Shown here: piece by piece, positions 53,766-62,278 of the stretch | Numbering within the stretch: position 1 is the stretch's first letter | How the letters are laid out: each line of letters opens with the position of its first letter | Source: Pseudomonas viridiflava | Lineage (GTDB): Bacteria > Pseudomonadota > Gammaproteobacteria > Pseudomonadales > Pseudomonadaceae | DNA length: 64,000 nucleotides | Reading direction: 5' to 3' | NCBI RefSeq assembly: GCF_900573885.1 | Contig: NZ_UPSE01000493.1 | Coordinates: 496,001 to 560,000, forward strand | Translations under genes and position numbers: made by a program | The notes under the pieces: generated by a model | What the model saw: the letters and a program-made list of their open reading frames with translations, nothing else | The model's database searches: none | Told to the model about the DNA's origin: nothing

Positions 53766-55919
53766 GTGGAATCAGACGTTCGCCCCACCCAGCCTCACCA
53801 TGATCCCCGTGCTCAGCATGACGACCCTTTGCTCGACAGCCTCTTGTCGCTGTGCGCGCTGCATCAGAAACCGGTCAGCCGCGCCATGCTTACCACCGGT
53901 CTGCCGCTTCCGGCCCAGCGCCTGAGCGCCGACTTGCTGCCACGTGCCGCTGCCCGCGCCGGGCTGCAAGGCCGCTTGCTGCAACGCAAACTGGCGCAAA
54001 TTCCAGCCATGGCGTTGCCCGCCATGCTGCTGCTGAAAAATGGTCGCAGCGCCATTCTGGTTGCCATCGACGCCACGTACGCGCGCCTGCTGCTCAGCGA
54101 AAGCGACGGCGGCGAAGTGCAAGTGGCAGTGGAAAAACTGCAAGAGGACTACAGCGGTCAGGTGTTCTTTGCCCAGCCGCAACACAAATTCGACGCCGAC
54201 AACGGCTCGCTGATTCCGCGCACCTCGTCGTGGTTTCGCGACACCCTCAAGCGCTCGCGCTGGCTGTACGCCGACGCCATCGCCGCCAGTCTGCTGATCA
54301 ACATTATTTCCCTGGGCGCGCCGCTGTTCGTCATGAACGTGTACGACCGCGTGGTGCCCAACCAGGCCGCCGCCACCCTGTGGGTGCTGGCCATCGGCAT
54401 CAGTGGCGCGTACCTGTTCGACATCCTGCTGAAAAGCCTGCGCGGCTTGTGCCTGGACCTGGCCGGGAAGAAAACCGACCTGATCATTTCCGCCACGCTG
54501 TTCGAGCGCATCGTCGGCATGTCGATGAAATTCCGCCCCAAGCGCGTCGGCAGCTTTGCGCAGAACATTCACGAATTTCAGACCCTGCGCGATTTTCTCG
54601 CCTCGCTGACCCTCACCAGCCTGATCGACCTGCCATTTACCTTGCTGGTGCTGTTGGTGATCGCCCTGTTGGGTGGCCATCTGGTGTGGATTCCGGTGAT
54701 GGCGTTCCCGCTGGCCTTGCTCATCAGCTGGGCGCTGCAAAAGCCGCTGACCGAAACCATCGAACGCAGCATGGCACTGGCTGCCGAGCGTCAGTCCAGC
54801 CTGATCGAAACCCTCGCCGGGCTCGACGCGGTGAAGGTCAACAACGCCGAGAGCGAACGCCAATACCAGTGGGAGCAAACCATCGGCACCCTTAGCCGTC
54901 TGGAACTCAAGGCGCGCATGCTCTCGAACCTGGCGATGAACTCGACCATGCTGATTCAGCAGCTGGCCGGGGTGATCATGATTATTTTCGGTGTGTACCA
55001 GATCATCGACGGCAACCTCAGCATGGGCGGCCTGATCGCCTGTTACATGCTCAGCGGCCGCGCGCTGGGGCCGTTGTCGCAGCTGTCGGGGCTGCTCAGC
55101 CGCTACCAGCAAGCCAAGGTCACCATGGCCTCGGTCGACCAGATGATGGACTTGCCGCAAGAGCGCCAGGCCGACGACCGCCCGCTGACCCGTCAGCGCG
55201 TGCAAGGCGCCATCGAACTGCGCCAGCTCAACTTCAACTACCCGCAGCAGCAGAACACCGCGCTGATCAACATGAACCTGGTGATTCGCCCGGGCGAGAA
55301 GGTCGGCATCATCGGTCGCAGCGGCTCGGGCAAAAGCTCGCTGGCCAAGCTCATCGTCGGCCTGCACCAGGCCGACTCCGGCAGCCTGCTGATCGACGGC
55401 GTCGACATGCGCCAGCTCGACATCAGCGAACTGCGCCACAACATTGGCTACGTGCCGCAAGACATCCACCTGTTCAGCGGCACCCTGCGCGACAACCTGG
55501 TCAGCGGCGCCCGCTACGTGGAAGACGAACTGGTGCTGCAAGCGGCCGAATTGGCCGGTGTGCATGAATTTGCCCGCCTGCACCCGCAAGGCTACGAACT
55601 GCAAGTGGGCGAGCGCGGCCATCAGCTTTCCGGCGGCCAGCGCCAGAACGTTGCGCTGGCCCGGGCGCTGCTGCTCGACCCGCCCATTCTGCTGCTCGAC
55701 GAACCCACCAGCGGCATGGACAACACCGGCGAAGTGCACCTCAAACAACGGTTGCAAGCGATGATTGCCAACAAGACCGTACTGCTCATCACCCACCGTT
55801 CTTCCATGCTCGATCTGGTGGATCGCCTGCTCATTATCGATAAAGGCCAGATCATTGCCGACGGGCCAAAAGGTGCTGTTATGGACGCTCTGAAGAAGGG
55901 GCAAATCAGTGTCGCTTAA
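53766..55919 (+). CDS. lapB: Type I secretion ABC transporter LapB
   Basis: 717 residues from GTG 53766, with AAGAG 8 nt upstream; the start gives the LapB-type N-terminus with DPRAQHDDPLLDSLL. Residues 1 to about 140 are a C39-like domain without the catalytic Cys/His, as in RTX exporters that do not cleave their substrate. Six membrane helices follow (about 170-440), then the ATPase: Walker A GRSGSGKSSL, signature LSGGQRQNVALARALL, Walker B ILLLDEPTSGMD and the H-loop ITHRSS. It drives the adhesin across the inner membrane. The stop overlaps the lapC start by 11 nt. Confidence 0.95.
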   Translation: MESDVRPTQPHHDPRAQHDDPLLDSLLSLCALHQKPVSRAMLTTGLPLPAQRLSADLLPRAAARAGLQGRLLQRKLAQIPAMALPAMLLLKNGRSAILVAIDATYARLLLSESDGGEVQVAVEKLQEDYSGQVFFAQPQHKFDADNGSLIPRTSSWFRDTLKRSRWLYADAIAASLLINIISLGAPLFVMNVYDRVVPNQAAATLWVLAIGISGAYLFDILLKSLRGLCLDLAGKKTDLIISATLFERIVGMSMKFRPKRVGSFAQNIHEFQTLRDFLASLTLTSLIDLPFTLLVLLVIALLGGHLVWIPVMAFPLALLISWALQKPLTETIERSMALAAERQSSLIETLAGLDAVKVNNAESERQYQWEQTIGTLSRLELKARMLSNLAMNSTMLIQQLAGVIMIIFGVYQIIDGNLSMGGLIACYMLSGRALGPLSQLSGLLSRYQQAKVTMASVDQMMDLPQERQADDRPLTRQRVQGAIELRQLNFNYPQQQNTALINMNLVIRPGEKVGIIGRSGSGKSSLAKLIVGLHQADSGSLLIDGVDMRQLDISELRHNIGYVPQDIHLFSGTLRDNLVSGARYVEDELVLQAAELAGVHEFARLHPQGYELQVGERGHQLSGGQRQNVALARALLLDPPILLLDEPTSGMDNTGEVHLKQRLQAMIANKTVLLITHRSSMLDLVDRLLIIDKGQIIADGPKGAVMDALKKGQISVA

Positions 55920-57261
55920 AAGCCTCGCCCGTTACTTCAAAGGCCGCGACTCCCTCGAAGGCGAGCCGCTGCCGGAGCTCAGCAAAGCCCTGGTCGAAGA
56001 CGCGCCGCGCGTAGTGCGCCTGACCATCTGGGGCCTGATCGCGTTCTTCGTATTTATGTTCGGCTGGGCGCATTTCGCCGAGATCGACGAAGTGACCCGT
56101 GGCGACGGCAAAGCCATTCCGTCGTCGAAAATCCAGAAAATCCAGAACCTCGAAGGCGGCATTGTTGCCGAGCTGTTTGTGCACGAAGGGCAGATCGTCA
56201 AAATCGGCGACCCGCTGGTGCGCCTCGACGACACGCGCTTTGTTTCCAACGTGGGCGAAACCGAAGCCGAGCGCCTGGGCTGGCAATTGCGCGTCGACCG
56301 CCTGGTGGCTGAAACCGAAGGCAAGCCGCTGGCCATCAACCCGGATATCAGCGCCAAAGTGCCGAGCCAGGCCGCCAGCGAACTGGCCCTGTACCAAAGT
56401 CGCCAACAGCAACTCAGCGACGAACTGGCCGGCCTGCAACAGCAACTGGTGCAAAAGCAGCAGGAACTGCGCGAGTTCCAGTCCAAGCAGGAGCAATACC
56501 GCAACAGCCTGAACCTGCTACGCCAGGAAATCGCCATGAGCGAGCCGCTGGTAGCCCAGGGCGCCATTTCGCAAGTGGAAGTGCTACGCCTGAAACGCGC
56601 CGAAGTGGAAAACCGCGGGCAGATGGACGCCACCAGCCTGGCCATTCCCCGGGCGCAATCGGCCATCACCGAAGCCGAACGCAAAATCGACGAAACCCGT
56701 GGCAAATTCCGCAGCGACGCCCTTACCCAACTCAACGAAGCGCGCACCGAACTCTCCAAATCCCAGGCCACCGGCCGGGCCTTGGAAGACCGCGTAAACC
56801 GCACCCTGGTGACCTCGCCCGTGCGCGGCATCGTCAAGAGTCTGCTGGTCAACACCATCGGTGGCGTGATTCAGCCGGGCAGCGACCTGGCCGAAGTGGT
56901 GCCGCTGGACGACACCCTGTTGGTGGAAGCGCGCATTCGCCCGCAAGACATCGCCTTCCTGCACCCCGGCCAGGAAGCGGTAGTGAAATTCACCGCCTAC
57001 GACTACACCATCTACGGCGGCCTGAAAGCCAAACTCGAACAGATCGGCGCCGACACGGTGACCGACGAAGACGGTAAAACCACCTACTACCTGATCAAAC
57101 TGCGCACCGACAAGAGCCACCTCGGCACCGAGGAAAAACCGCTGCTGATTATTCCCGGTATGGTGGCGTCGGTGGACATCATCACTGGCAAGAAAAGCAT
57201 CTTGAGCTATTTGCTGAAGCCGATCTTGCGGGCCAAATCCGAGGCATTGCGCGAGCGGTGA
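55909..57261 (+). CDS. lapC: HlyD-family membrane-fusion protein LapC
   Basis: 450 residues from GTG 55909. One N-terminal membrane helix (about 38-57), a lipoyl half-motif (IQKIQNLEGGIVAELFVHEGQIVKIGDPL), a long coiled coil about 150-300, then the second lipoyl half (VTSPVRGIVKSLLVNTIGGVI) and a beta-barrel domain with the RTX-type PG-x-x C-terminus (LLIIPGMVASVDIITGKKSILSYLLKPI). It bridges LapB and the TolC channel. Overlap with lapB implies translational coupling. Confidence 0.95.
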   Translation: MSLKSLARYFKGRDSLEGEPLPELSKALVEDAPRVVRLTIWGLIAFFVFMFGWAHFAEIDEVTRGDGKAIPSSKIQKIQNLEGGIVAELFVHEGQIVKIGDPLVRLDDTRFVSNVGETEAERLGWQLRVDRLVAETEGKPLAINPDISAKVPSQAASELALYQSRQQQLSDELAGLQQQLVQKQQELREFQSKQEQYRNSLNLLRQEIAMSEPLVAQGAISQVEVLRLKRAEVENRGQMDATSLAIPRAQSAITEAERKIDETRGKFRSDALTQLNEARTELSKSQATGRALEDRVNRTLVTSPVRGIVKSLLVNTIGGVIQPGSDLAEVVPLDDTLLVEARIRPQDIAFLHPGQEAVVKFTAYDYTIYGGLKAKLEQIGADTVTDEDGKTTYYLIKLRTDKSHLGTEEKPLLIIPGMVASVDIITGKKSILSYLLKPILRAKSEALRER

Positions 57262-57278
57262 GGGTTGTGCCCGCGGTG

Positions 57279-57373
57279 TGTTGGGCTTCGCGTTGCTCAC
57301 CGCACGCGGACCGACCCAACCTACGTGTTCGATGCAGATACGTAGGTTGGGTTGAGCGAAGCGAAGCCCAACA
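57279..57373. repeat. Nested inverted repeat between lapC and the convergent AraC gene
   Basis: Outer arms TGTTGGGCTTCGC (57279-57291) and its complement (57361-57373) enclose inner 13-bp arms (57314-57326 and 57340-57352) with a 13-nt loop. It fills the gap between two convergent genes and probably serves as a bidirectional terminator. The TTGGGCTTC core recurs at 59374-59405. Confidence 0.85.
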
Positions 57374-57394
57374 ATTCACGACAATTCTCGACTC

Positions 57395-58429
57395 CTATCC
57401 CCGCAAAACAGCCAACAACGCACTGGGCGCCAGCCCGGTCCAGCGTTTAAACGAGCGACGAAAATTCGTCGCATCGTGAAAGCGCAAATGGCTGGCCACT
57501 TCATCATTGCTGTAGCCCTTGAGCTGATACAGATACAGCGCCACCAGCATGCGAATCTGGTCGTGCTGTTCCTGATAGCTGGTGCCATGTTTGTGCAGTT
57601 TGCGTTTAAGTGTCGCCGGGCTCATGGCAAACGCCGCTGCGGCATGGTCGAGGTTGGGCGCTTCGCGAACGTGGCGAAATAACCAGCGTTGCAGGGTGTC
57701 GAGCAAACTCGCTTCGGCGCCTAGGTCATGCAGCTGCTGCCGCGCTTGCTGGCACGCAACCTGGGCGGTGCTCTGGACGGTTTGCGGCCAGCTGCGGGTG
57801 AGAAATTCCCGGGGCAGACGCAACAGGTTGTACGGCCGGTTGAAGTGCAGGTCTTCGCCAAGGTTGACCCAGTACTGCTCGATGTAACGTGGCGGCGCCT
57901 GGCGGAAGTGGCATTGCCAGGGCAGGTGTTCGCCGCCCAGACGGCGGCTCATGGCGATTACGGCGGTCATGTTGGCTTCCAGTAGAAACCGCGACTGGCT
58001 GCCGGCGCCGCAGCTGTCCAGCCAATACAGATACGCATGTCCATCATCCAGCAACAAGCGCGGGCTCAGCAGCGGCGAGAGCAGGGCGCGCAGTTCGCCG
58101 AGCAGTTCCAAGGCTTGTTGCAGGTTATTGGCCAGCGCCAAGGCCTGGCTGGCGGCGCCGTGGTGGCCGGGCAGCAGGCGTTGGCCGAATAGAAAGCTGG
58201 AGTCGTCAGCGCCGAGCAAGCGCTGGGCGTTGTCGATCAGGGTGAGAAATTGCGTGGGGCTGATCAGCGTGTCGGCGTTGGGTACATCTTCTATAAACAG
58301 GCCGGTGCCACGCAGCAGCCGGTGGCTGTCGAGGCCACGCGACAGGCACAGCTCGATCAACGTCGCCGGCTGCTGATGCGCGGCGATGATGCGGCTGTCG
58401 CACTCGTACCAGGGGCAGGGCAGGGTCAT
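57395..58429 (-). CDS. AraC-family regulator with Arabinose_bd-type N-terminal domain
   Basis: 344 residues. Residues about 20-205 fit the long ligand-binding domain of the OruR/ArgR-like branch (LIELCLSRGLDSHRLLRGTG, ISPTQFLTLIDNAQRLLG). The C-terminal double HTH follows (LDHAAAAFAMSPATLKRKLHKHG, then SNDEVASHLRFHDATNFRRSFKRWTG). Inducer unknown. It lies 7 nt downstream of the GGDEF gene and is probably in an operon with it; both converge on lapC. Confidence 0.9.
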   Translation of the reverse strand: MTLPCPWYECDSRIIAAHQQPATLIELCLSRGLDSHRLLRGTGLFIEDVPNADTLISPTQFLTLIDNAQRLLGADDSSFLFGQRLLPGHHGAASQALALANNLQQALELLGELRALLSPLLSPRLLLDDGHAYLYWLDSCGAGSQSRFLLEANMTAVIAMSRRLGGEHLPWQCHFRQAPPRYIEQYWVNLGEDLHFNRPYNLLRLPREFLTRSWPQTVQSTAQVACQQARQQLHDLGAEASLLDTLQRWLFRHVREAPNLDHAAAAFAMSPATLKRKLHKHGTSYQEQHDQIRMLVALYLYQLKGYSNDEVASHLRFHDATNFRRSFKRWTGLAPSALLAVLRG

Positions 58430-58436
58430 GGCCGCC

Positions 58437-59351
58437 TCACGCGCTCAGGGCCAGCGGGCGCTTGGCTTTGGCCAGCGCCAGGTTCAGGCGTTGCAGCAGG
58501 CTGTCCGGGCTTTCCTGCAGGGCCATGACGGTGGCGACGGTGGCGCTCAGTTGAATGCGTTCACCGTGCTGGCGCGACTTGTGCGCCAGGTGCCGAACCG
58601 CTTCGGCCAGCTCGCCTGCGAATTGCGTGGCCAGGGTTTCACCGGTGGCGGGCAGCAGCACCACAAACCGGTCGCCGGCCAGGCGGCAGAGCAGGTCTTG
58701 CTGGCGCAGGTTGAGCAGCAAGACTTGCGTCATGGCTTGCAGCACGCGGTCGCCTTCGTCATGGCCGTAGCGCTGGTTGATGCCGTCGAAGTTGTTGATA
58801 TCCACCACCACCAGCGACAGCGGCTGTTGCGCCCGGGCGCTGTGCTGCACGCTCATTTCCAACTGCCGACGCAGGTAGTCGGCGCCGCCCAATGGCGTGA
58901 GTTTGTCGAACAGGCGGTGTTCGCGGAACAGGCGTTCGCGCTTTTCCATTTGCTGGGAAATGGCCAGTTGCTCGTGGTGCCAGTGGTAGATGCCATAGGT
59001 CAGAAACAACAGGCCGACCGGCATGGGCGCCGACTCCAGCCAGTGATCCCAGACCACGCTGTCGGGCAGGCGAATGAACTCGTCGAGCAGGTCGATCCAC
59101 CAGGAAAAGAACACACAGCTCAGGCCGATGGCCAACAGATTGGTCACCCGCCCCGCTGGACGGCTTTTCAGAATCAGGCCCAGCCATACCAGCGCCAACA
59201 GCGCCGACCCGCCTTCGCCGATCAGGTCGAGCCACACCCACTCGGCCATCGCCTTTAAATCGCCCGCCGCCAGGTGCAACAGCAAGCCGAGGTTGGCGGC
59301 GAGAAACAGCGCCGTGAGTTTGAGGCGGTGGTGGTGAAGAAGGTTGGACAC
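58437..59351 (-). CDS. Membrane GGDEF-domain protein with degenerate active site
   Basis: 304 residues from GTG 59351. About four hydrophobic helices cover residues 10-125. The GGDEF fold follows: SLVVVDINNFDGINQRYGHDEGD supplies metal and base-binding residues, but the signature reads AGDRF (225-229), losing the catalytic Glu. RQQD at 216-219 lies five residues upstream and matches the inhibitory RxxD site. So it probably does not make c-di-GMP but may bind it. It sits beside the adhesin secretion genes and upstream of an AraC gene. A short inverted repeat at 59374-59405 precedes it. Confidence 0.85.
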   Translation of the reverse strand: MSNLLHHHRLKLTALFLAANLGLLLHLAAGDLKAMAEWVWLDLIGEGGSALLALVWLGLILKSRPAGRVTNLLAIGLSCVFFSWWIDLLDEFIRLPDSVVWDHWLESAPMPVGLLFLTYGIYHWHHEQLAISQQMEKRERLFREHRLFDKLTPLGGADYLRRQLEMSVQHSARAQQPLSLVVVDINNFDGINQRYGHDEGDRVLQAMTQVLLLNLRQQDLLCRLAGDRFVVLLPATGETLATQFAGELAEAVRHLAHKSRQHGERIQLSATVATVMALQESPDSLLQRLNLALAKAKRPLALSA

Positions 59352-59373
59352 GGTGCAACTCCCGGCAATCAGC

Positions 59374-59405
59374 GTTGGGCTTCGCTGCCGAAGGTGAAGC
59401 CCAAC
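59374..59405. repeat. Short inverted repeat upstream of the GGDEF gene
   Basis: 10-bp perfect arms GTTGGGCTTC (59374-59383) and GAAGCCCAAC (59396-59405), 12-nt loop. The same core occurs in the 57279-57373 element, so a dispersed repeat family is likely. The rest of the 353-bp gap (59352-59704) holds the Pho box and no gene. Confidence 0.7.
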
Positions 59406-59625
59406 AACCCGAACAATCAATAGCGCCCACCTCACCAGAGCTTTATGACGCTCAGGTTGCAGCGGGGGAGGTCAATTGGGCTCAGGCATTCGTGCGGTTT
59501 TTTTGCGTCACGGCTGTACCTCGCCGGAACGCGCGGTGCGGCGCAGCAAAAGGGCGGGTCATTTCAGCCCATTTACGCTGTGTAATCGCCCGGAACCCCC
59601 GGTTTTACTGGCGTAGCGGCCCGCG

Positions 59626-59643
59626 CTGTCACAGAAGCGTCAT
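59626..59643 (+). promoter_or_regulatory. Pho-box-like PhoB site
   Basis: CTGTCAC-AGAA-GCGTCAT matches the Pho-box plan of two 7-bp CTGTCAT-type repeats with a 4-bp A-rich spacer. A weak -10 (TAGCGT, 59654-59659) begins 10 bp after it, the spacing seen in PhoB-activated promoters, and the receptor start is at 59705. Confidence 0.6.
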
Positions 59644-59704
59644 GGCTGCTGCCTAGCGTGTCGCTCCACTTGCCGGTTCCTGCCGGCCTCTTGGGGAGTT
59701 ACCA

Positions 59705-62215
59705 ATGACCATTAGTTTTCGCCAAGCCCGCCGCGCCGGGCATGCCCTCAGTGCCTTGACGCTGGCCGTGGCCGCCAGCGCCGCGTATGCCGTCGAGCCC
59801 GCTGGCGAGACCGAGCACGTGAACGTGGTTGGCCAGGCCGTGAGCATGGACAAAGCCATCAAAGAGCAGCGCACCTCCGACGCCGTCAAGAGCGTGGTCA
59901 GCGCCGACGGCGTGGCGCAACTGCCGGATGAGAACGTCGCTGAAGCGGCGCAGCGGTTGCCGGGTGTGAGCGTGGAGCGCGACCAGGGTGAAGGGCGGTT
60001 TGTCAGCGTGCGTGGTCTGGGCCCGGACCTGAACAGCGTGAGCATCAACGGCACGCTGATTCCCTCGCCCAACAGCGGCACCCGCGCCGTGGCTCTGGAC
60101 GTGCTGCCCTCCGAGCTGGTGCAGTCACTGAGCGTGATCAAAACCCTTACGCCGGACATGGACGCCAACTCTTTGGGCGGCACCATTGAAGTTCAGAGCC
60201 TCTCCGCGTTCGACCACAAAGGCCTGTTCTACACCGGCAGCGTCGAGGGCAGTCACGACGACAACACCGGGCAGAACAGTCCAAAAGTCTCCGGGGCGGT
60301 GAGTGACCGTTTCAGCCTGGGCGAGGGCACCAATAACTTCGGCGTGGCGGCGGCGGTGAGCTGGGGCAAGCGTGATTTTGGTTCCGACAACGTCGAAACC
60401 GGCGGCAACTGGGACTTCACCGACGGCGCCAAGCTGGAAGAATTCGAGCAGCGCGATTACGACATCACCCGCGAGCGCACCGGCCTGGGTTTGAACTTCG
60501 ACTACCAGGCCGACGACTACAACAGCTATTACCTGCGCACCCTCTACAGCCGCTACAAAGACACCGAAACCCGCAACGCCGCCGGCGTCGAGTTCGCCGA
60601 TGCGCAAGCCGCAGGCGAGCTGGGTGAAAGCGAAGGCTGGCGCGAGCTGAAAAGCCGCGAAGAAACACAAAAGATTCAGAGCTACGTGCTCGGCAGCGAA
60701 CACCTGCGTGGCGACTGGACCATCAACGCCCAGGCCGGCTGGAGCGAGTCCAGCGAAGACAGCCCCGGCCACATTGCCTCGGCCACGTTTGAAGGCACCG
60801 ACGACTTCGCCAACAGCGGCTTCGGCAGCACGCGCAAACCGCGTTTGAACATTGGCAGCGACTTCTACAACCCGGCCAATTTCGAACTCGACAGCGTGGA
60901 GTGGGAAGAGCAGAACACCACCGACACCGAGAAAAACATCAAGCTCGATTTCGCCCGCGACTACGAGCTGGCCGGCAACAGCGCGCAGGTGAAATTCGGC
61001 GGCAAAGTCAGCCGCCGCGACAAAGACAACGACACCAACAGCTGGGTATACGAAGACTTCGATAACTTCGGCATCACCGACGACGAACTGTCGCTGACCC
61101 AATACACCAAAGGCACCGTGCATTACGGCCTGGACAACTTCGGGCCTGGCATCAGCGCCAGCTCGATCAAAAACCTGCTCGGTCGGCTGGACCGCAGCGA
61201 GTTTTATGACGAAGAACAATCGCGCGTAAACGACTTCGACATGAGCGAAGACATCAACGCCGCCTACCTCATGCACACCGTCGACGTAGAGGACTGGCGC
61301 ATCATCGCCGGCCTGCGTTACGAGGGCACCGAGTTCAAGGCCAAAGGCACGGGCATTGAAGACGGCGACTTCGTCTCCAGCGAAGCCGATAGAAAATACG
61401 ACCACTGGTTGCCGGGTCTGCACGTGCGTTACCAGATCGACAAACAGACCCAGGTGCGTTTCGCCTGGACCAACACCGTGGTGCGCCCGACCTTCGAGCA
61501 ACTGGCGCCGGGGTTTGTGATTGATGGCGACGAAGCCGAATTCGGCAACCCGGATCTCGACGCGCTGGAGTCGAGCAACTTCGACCTGGGCATTGAGCAC
61601 TACCTGAATGACGACGGTGTGGTTTCGGCCTTCGTGTTCTACAAAGACATCGAAAACTTCGTCTACAACACCGACCTGGCCGGCACCGGCCGCTGGGCAG
61701 CGTTCGATCAGGCCAACACTTTCGCCAACGGCAGCAGCGCCGATCTGTACGGCCTGGAATTGGCCTGGCAGCAGAAATTCAGCAGCCTGCCGGCGCCATG
61801 GAATGGTTTGCTGATGGGCGCCAACGCCACCTTCAGCCGCTCCGATGCACAGATTGAAGGGCAGGGGCAGAAGCGCGATATCGACTTGCCGTTTCAGTCC
61901 GACAGCGTTGGCAACCTGATGCTCGGTTGGGAGAACGACACGCTCAGCCTGCGCCTGTCGGCCAACTACAAATCCGACTACCTGTTCGAGGTGGCCTCGG
62001 TGGATGACAAAGCCCACGACCTGCACGTGGACGACCAGACCTTTGTCGACTTCACCGCGCGCTATTTCCTGACCAAGAACCTGCAACTGTCGTTCGAGGC
62101 GCAAAACCTCACCGACGAGTCGTACTACGTGTACACCGGCAGCCGTTCTTACAACGCCCAGTACGAGGAATACGGTCCGACCTACAAGCTCGGCCTGACC
62201 TTCACCCACTTCTGA
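59705..62215 (+). CDS. TonB-dependent outer-membrane receptor (TIGR01782 type)
   Basis: 836 residues; GGGGAG 6 nt before ATG. Signal peptide ends near AAYAVEP. The plug domain has AQLPDENVAEAAQRLPGVSV and RFVSVRGLGPDLNSVSING, and the 22-strand barrel ends with a C-terminal Phe after LTFTHF. The TIGR01782 branch takes up carbohydrates and other large solutes. Followed by the phytase lipoprotein gene 63 nt later, it may import phytate or its lower phosphate products. A Pho-like box lies 62 bp upstream. Confidence 0.93.
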   Translation: MTISFRQARRAGHALSALTLAVAASAAYAVEPAGETEHVNVVGQAVSMDKAIKEQRTSDAVKSVVSADGVAQLPDENVAEAAQRLPGVSVERDQGEGRFVSVRGLGPDLNSVSINGTLIPSPNSGTRAVALDVLPSELVQSLSVIKTLTPDMDANSLGGTIEVQSLSAFDHKGLFYTGSVEGSHDDNTGQNSPKVSGAVSDRFSLGEGTNNFGVAAAVSWGKRDFGSDNVETGGNWDFTDGAKLEEFEQRDYDITRERTGLGLNFDYQADDYNSYYLRTLYSRYKDTETRNAAGVEFADAQAAGELGESEGWRELKSREETQKIQSYVLGSEHLRGDWTINAQAGWSESSEDSPGHIASATFEGTDDFANSGFGSTRKPRLNIGSDFYNPANFELDSVEWEEQNTTDTEKNIKLDFARDYELAGNSAQVKFGGKVSRRDKDNDTNSWVYEDFDNFGITDDELSLTQYTKGTVHYGLDNFGPGISASSIKNLLGRLDRSEFYDEEQSRVNDFDMSEDINAAYLMHTVDVEDWRIIAGLRYEGTEFKAKGTGIEDGDFVSSEADRKYDHWLPGLHVRYQIDKQTQVRFAWTNTVVRPTFEQLAPGFVIDGDEAEFGNPDLDALESSNFDLGIEHYLNDDGVVSAFVFYKDIENFVYNTDLAGTGRWAAFDQANTFANGSSADLYGLELAWQQKFSSLPAPWNGLLMGANATFSRSDAQIEGQGQKRDIDLPFQSDSVGNLMLGWENDTLSLRLSANYKSDYLFEVASVDDKAHDLHVDDQTFVDFTARYFLTKNLQLSFEAQNLTDESYYVYTGSRSYNAQYEEYGPTYKLGLTFTHF

Positions 62216-62225
62216 TCCCGCCCGC

Positions 62226-62244
62226 GCGCCCCCGTGCGGGGCGC
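62226..62244 (+). promoter_or_regulatory. Intercistronic G-C hairpin
   Basis: 7-bp stem GCGCCCC/GGGGCGC (62226-62232 with 62238-62244, 5-nt loop) 10 nt after the receptor stop, with no T-run. It may attenuate or protect the message between receptor and phytase. Confidence 0.45.
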
Positions 62245-62278
62245 CGTGGCGTGTGCGTTTTGTACAAGGACTCTGTGA

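Noticed and set aside
53772..55904. 710-codon minus-strand frame opposite lapB
   Set aside because: Gln/His/Val-rich shadow; the ABC transporter on the plus strand is complete with all ATPase motifs.
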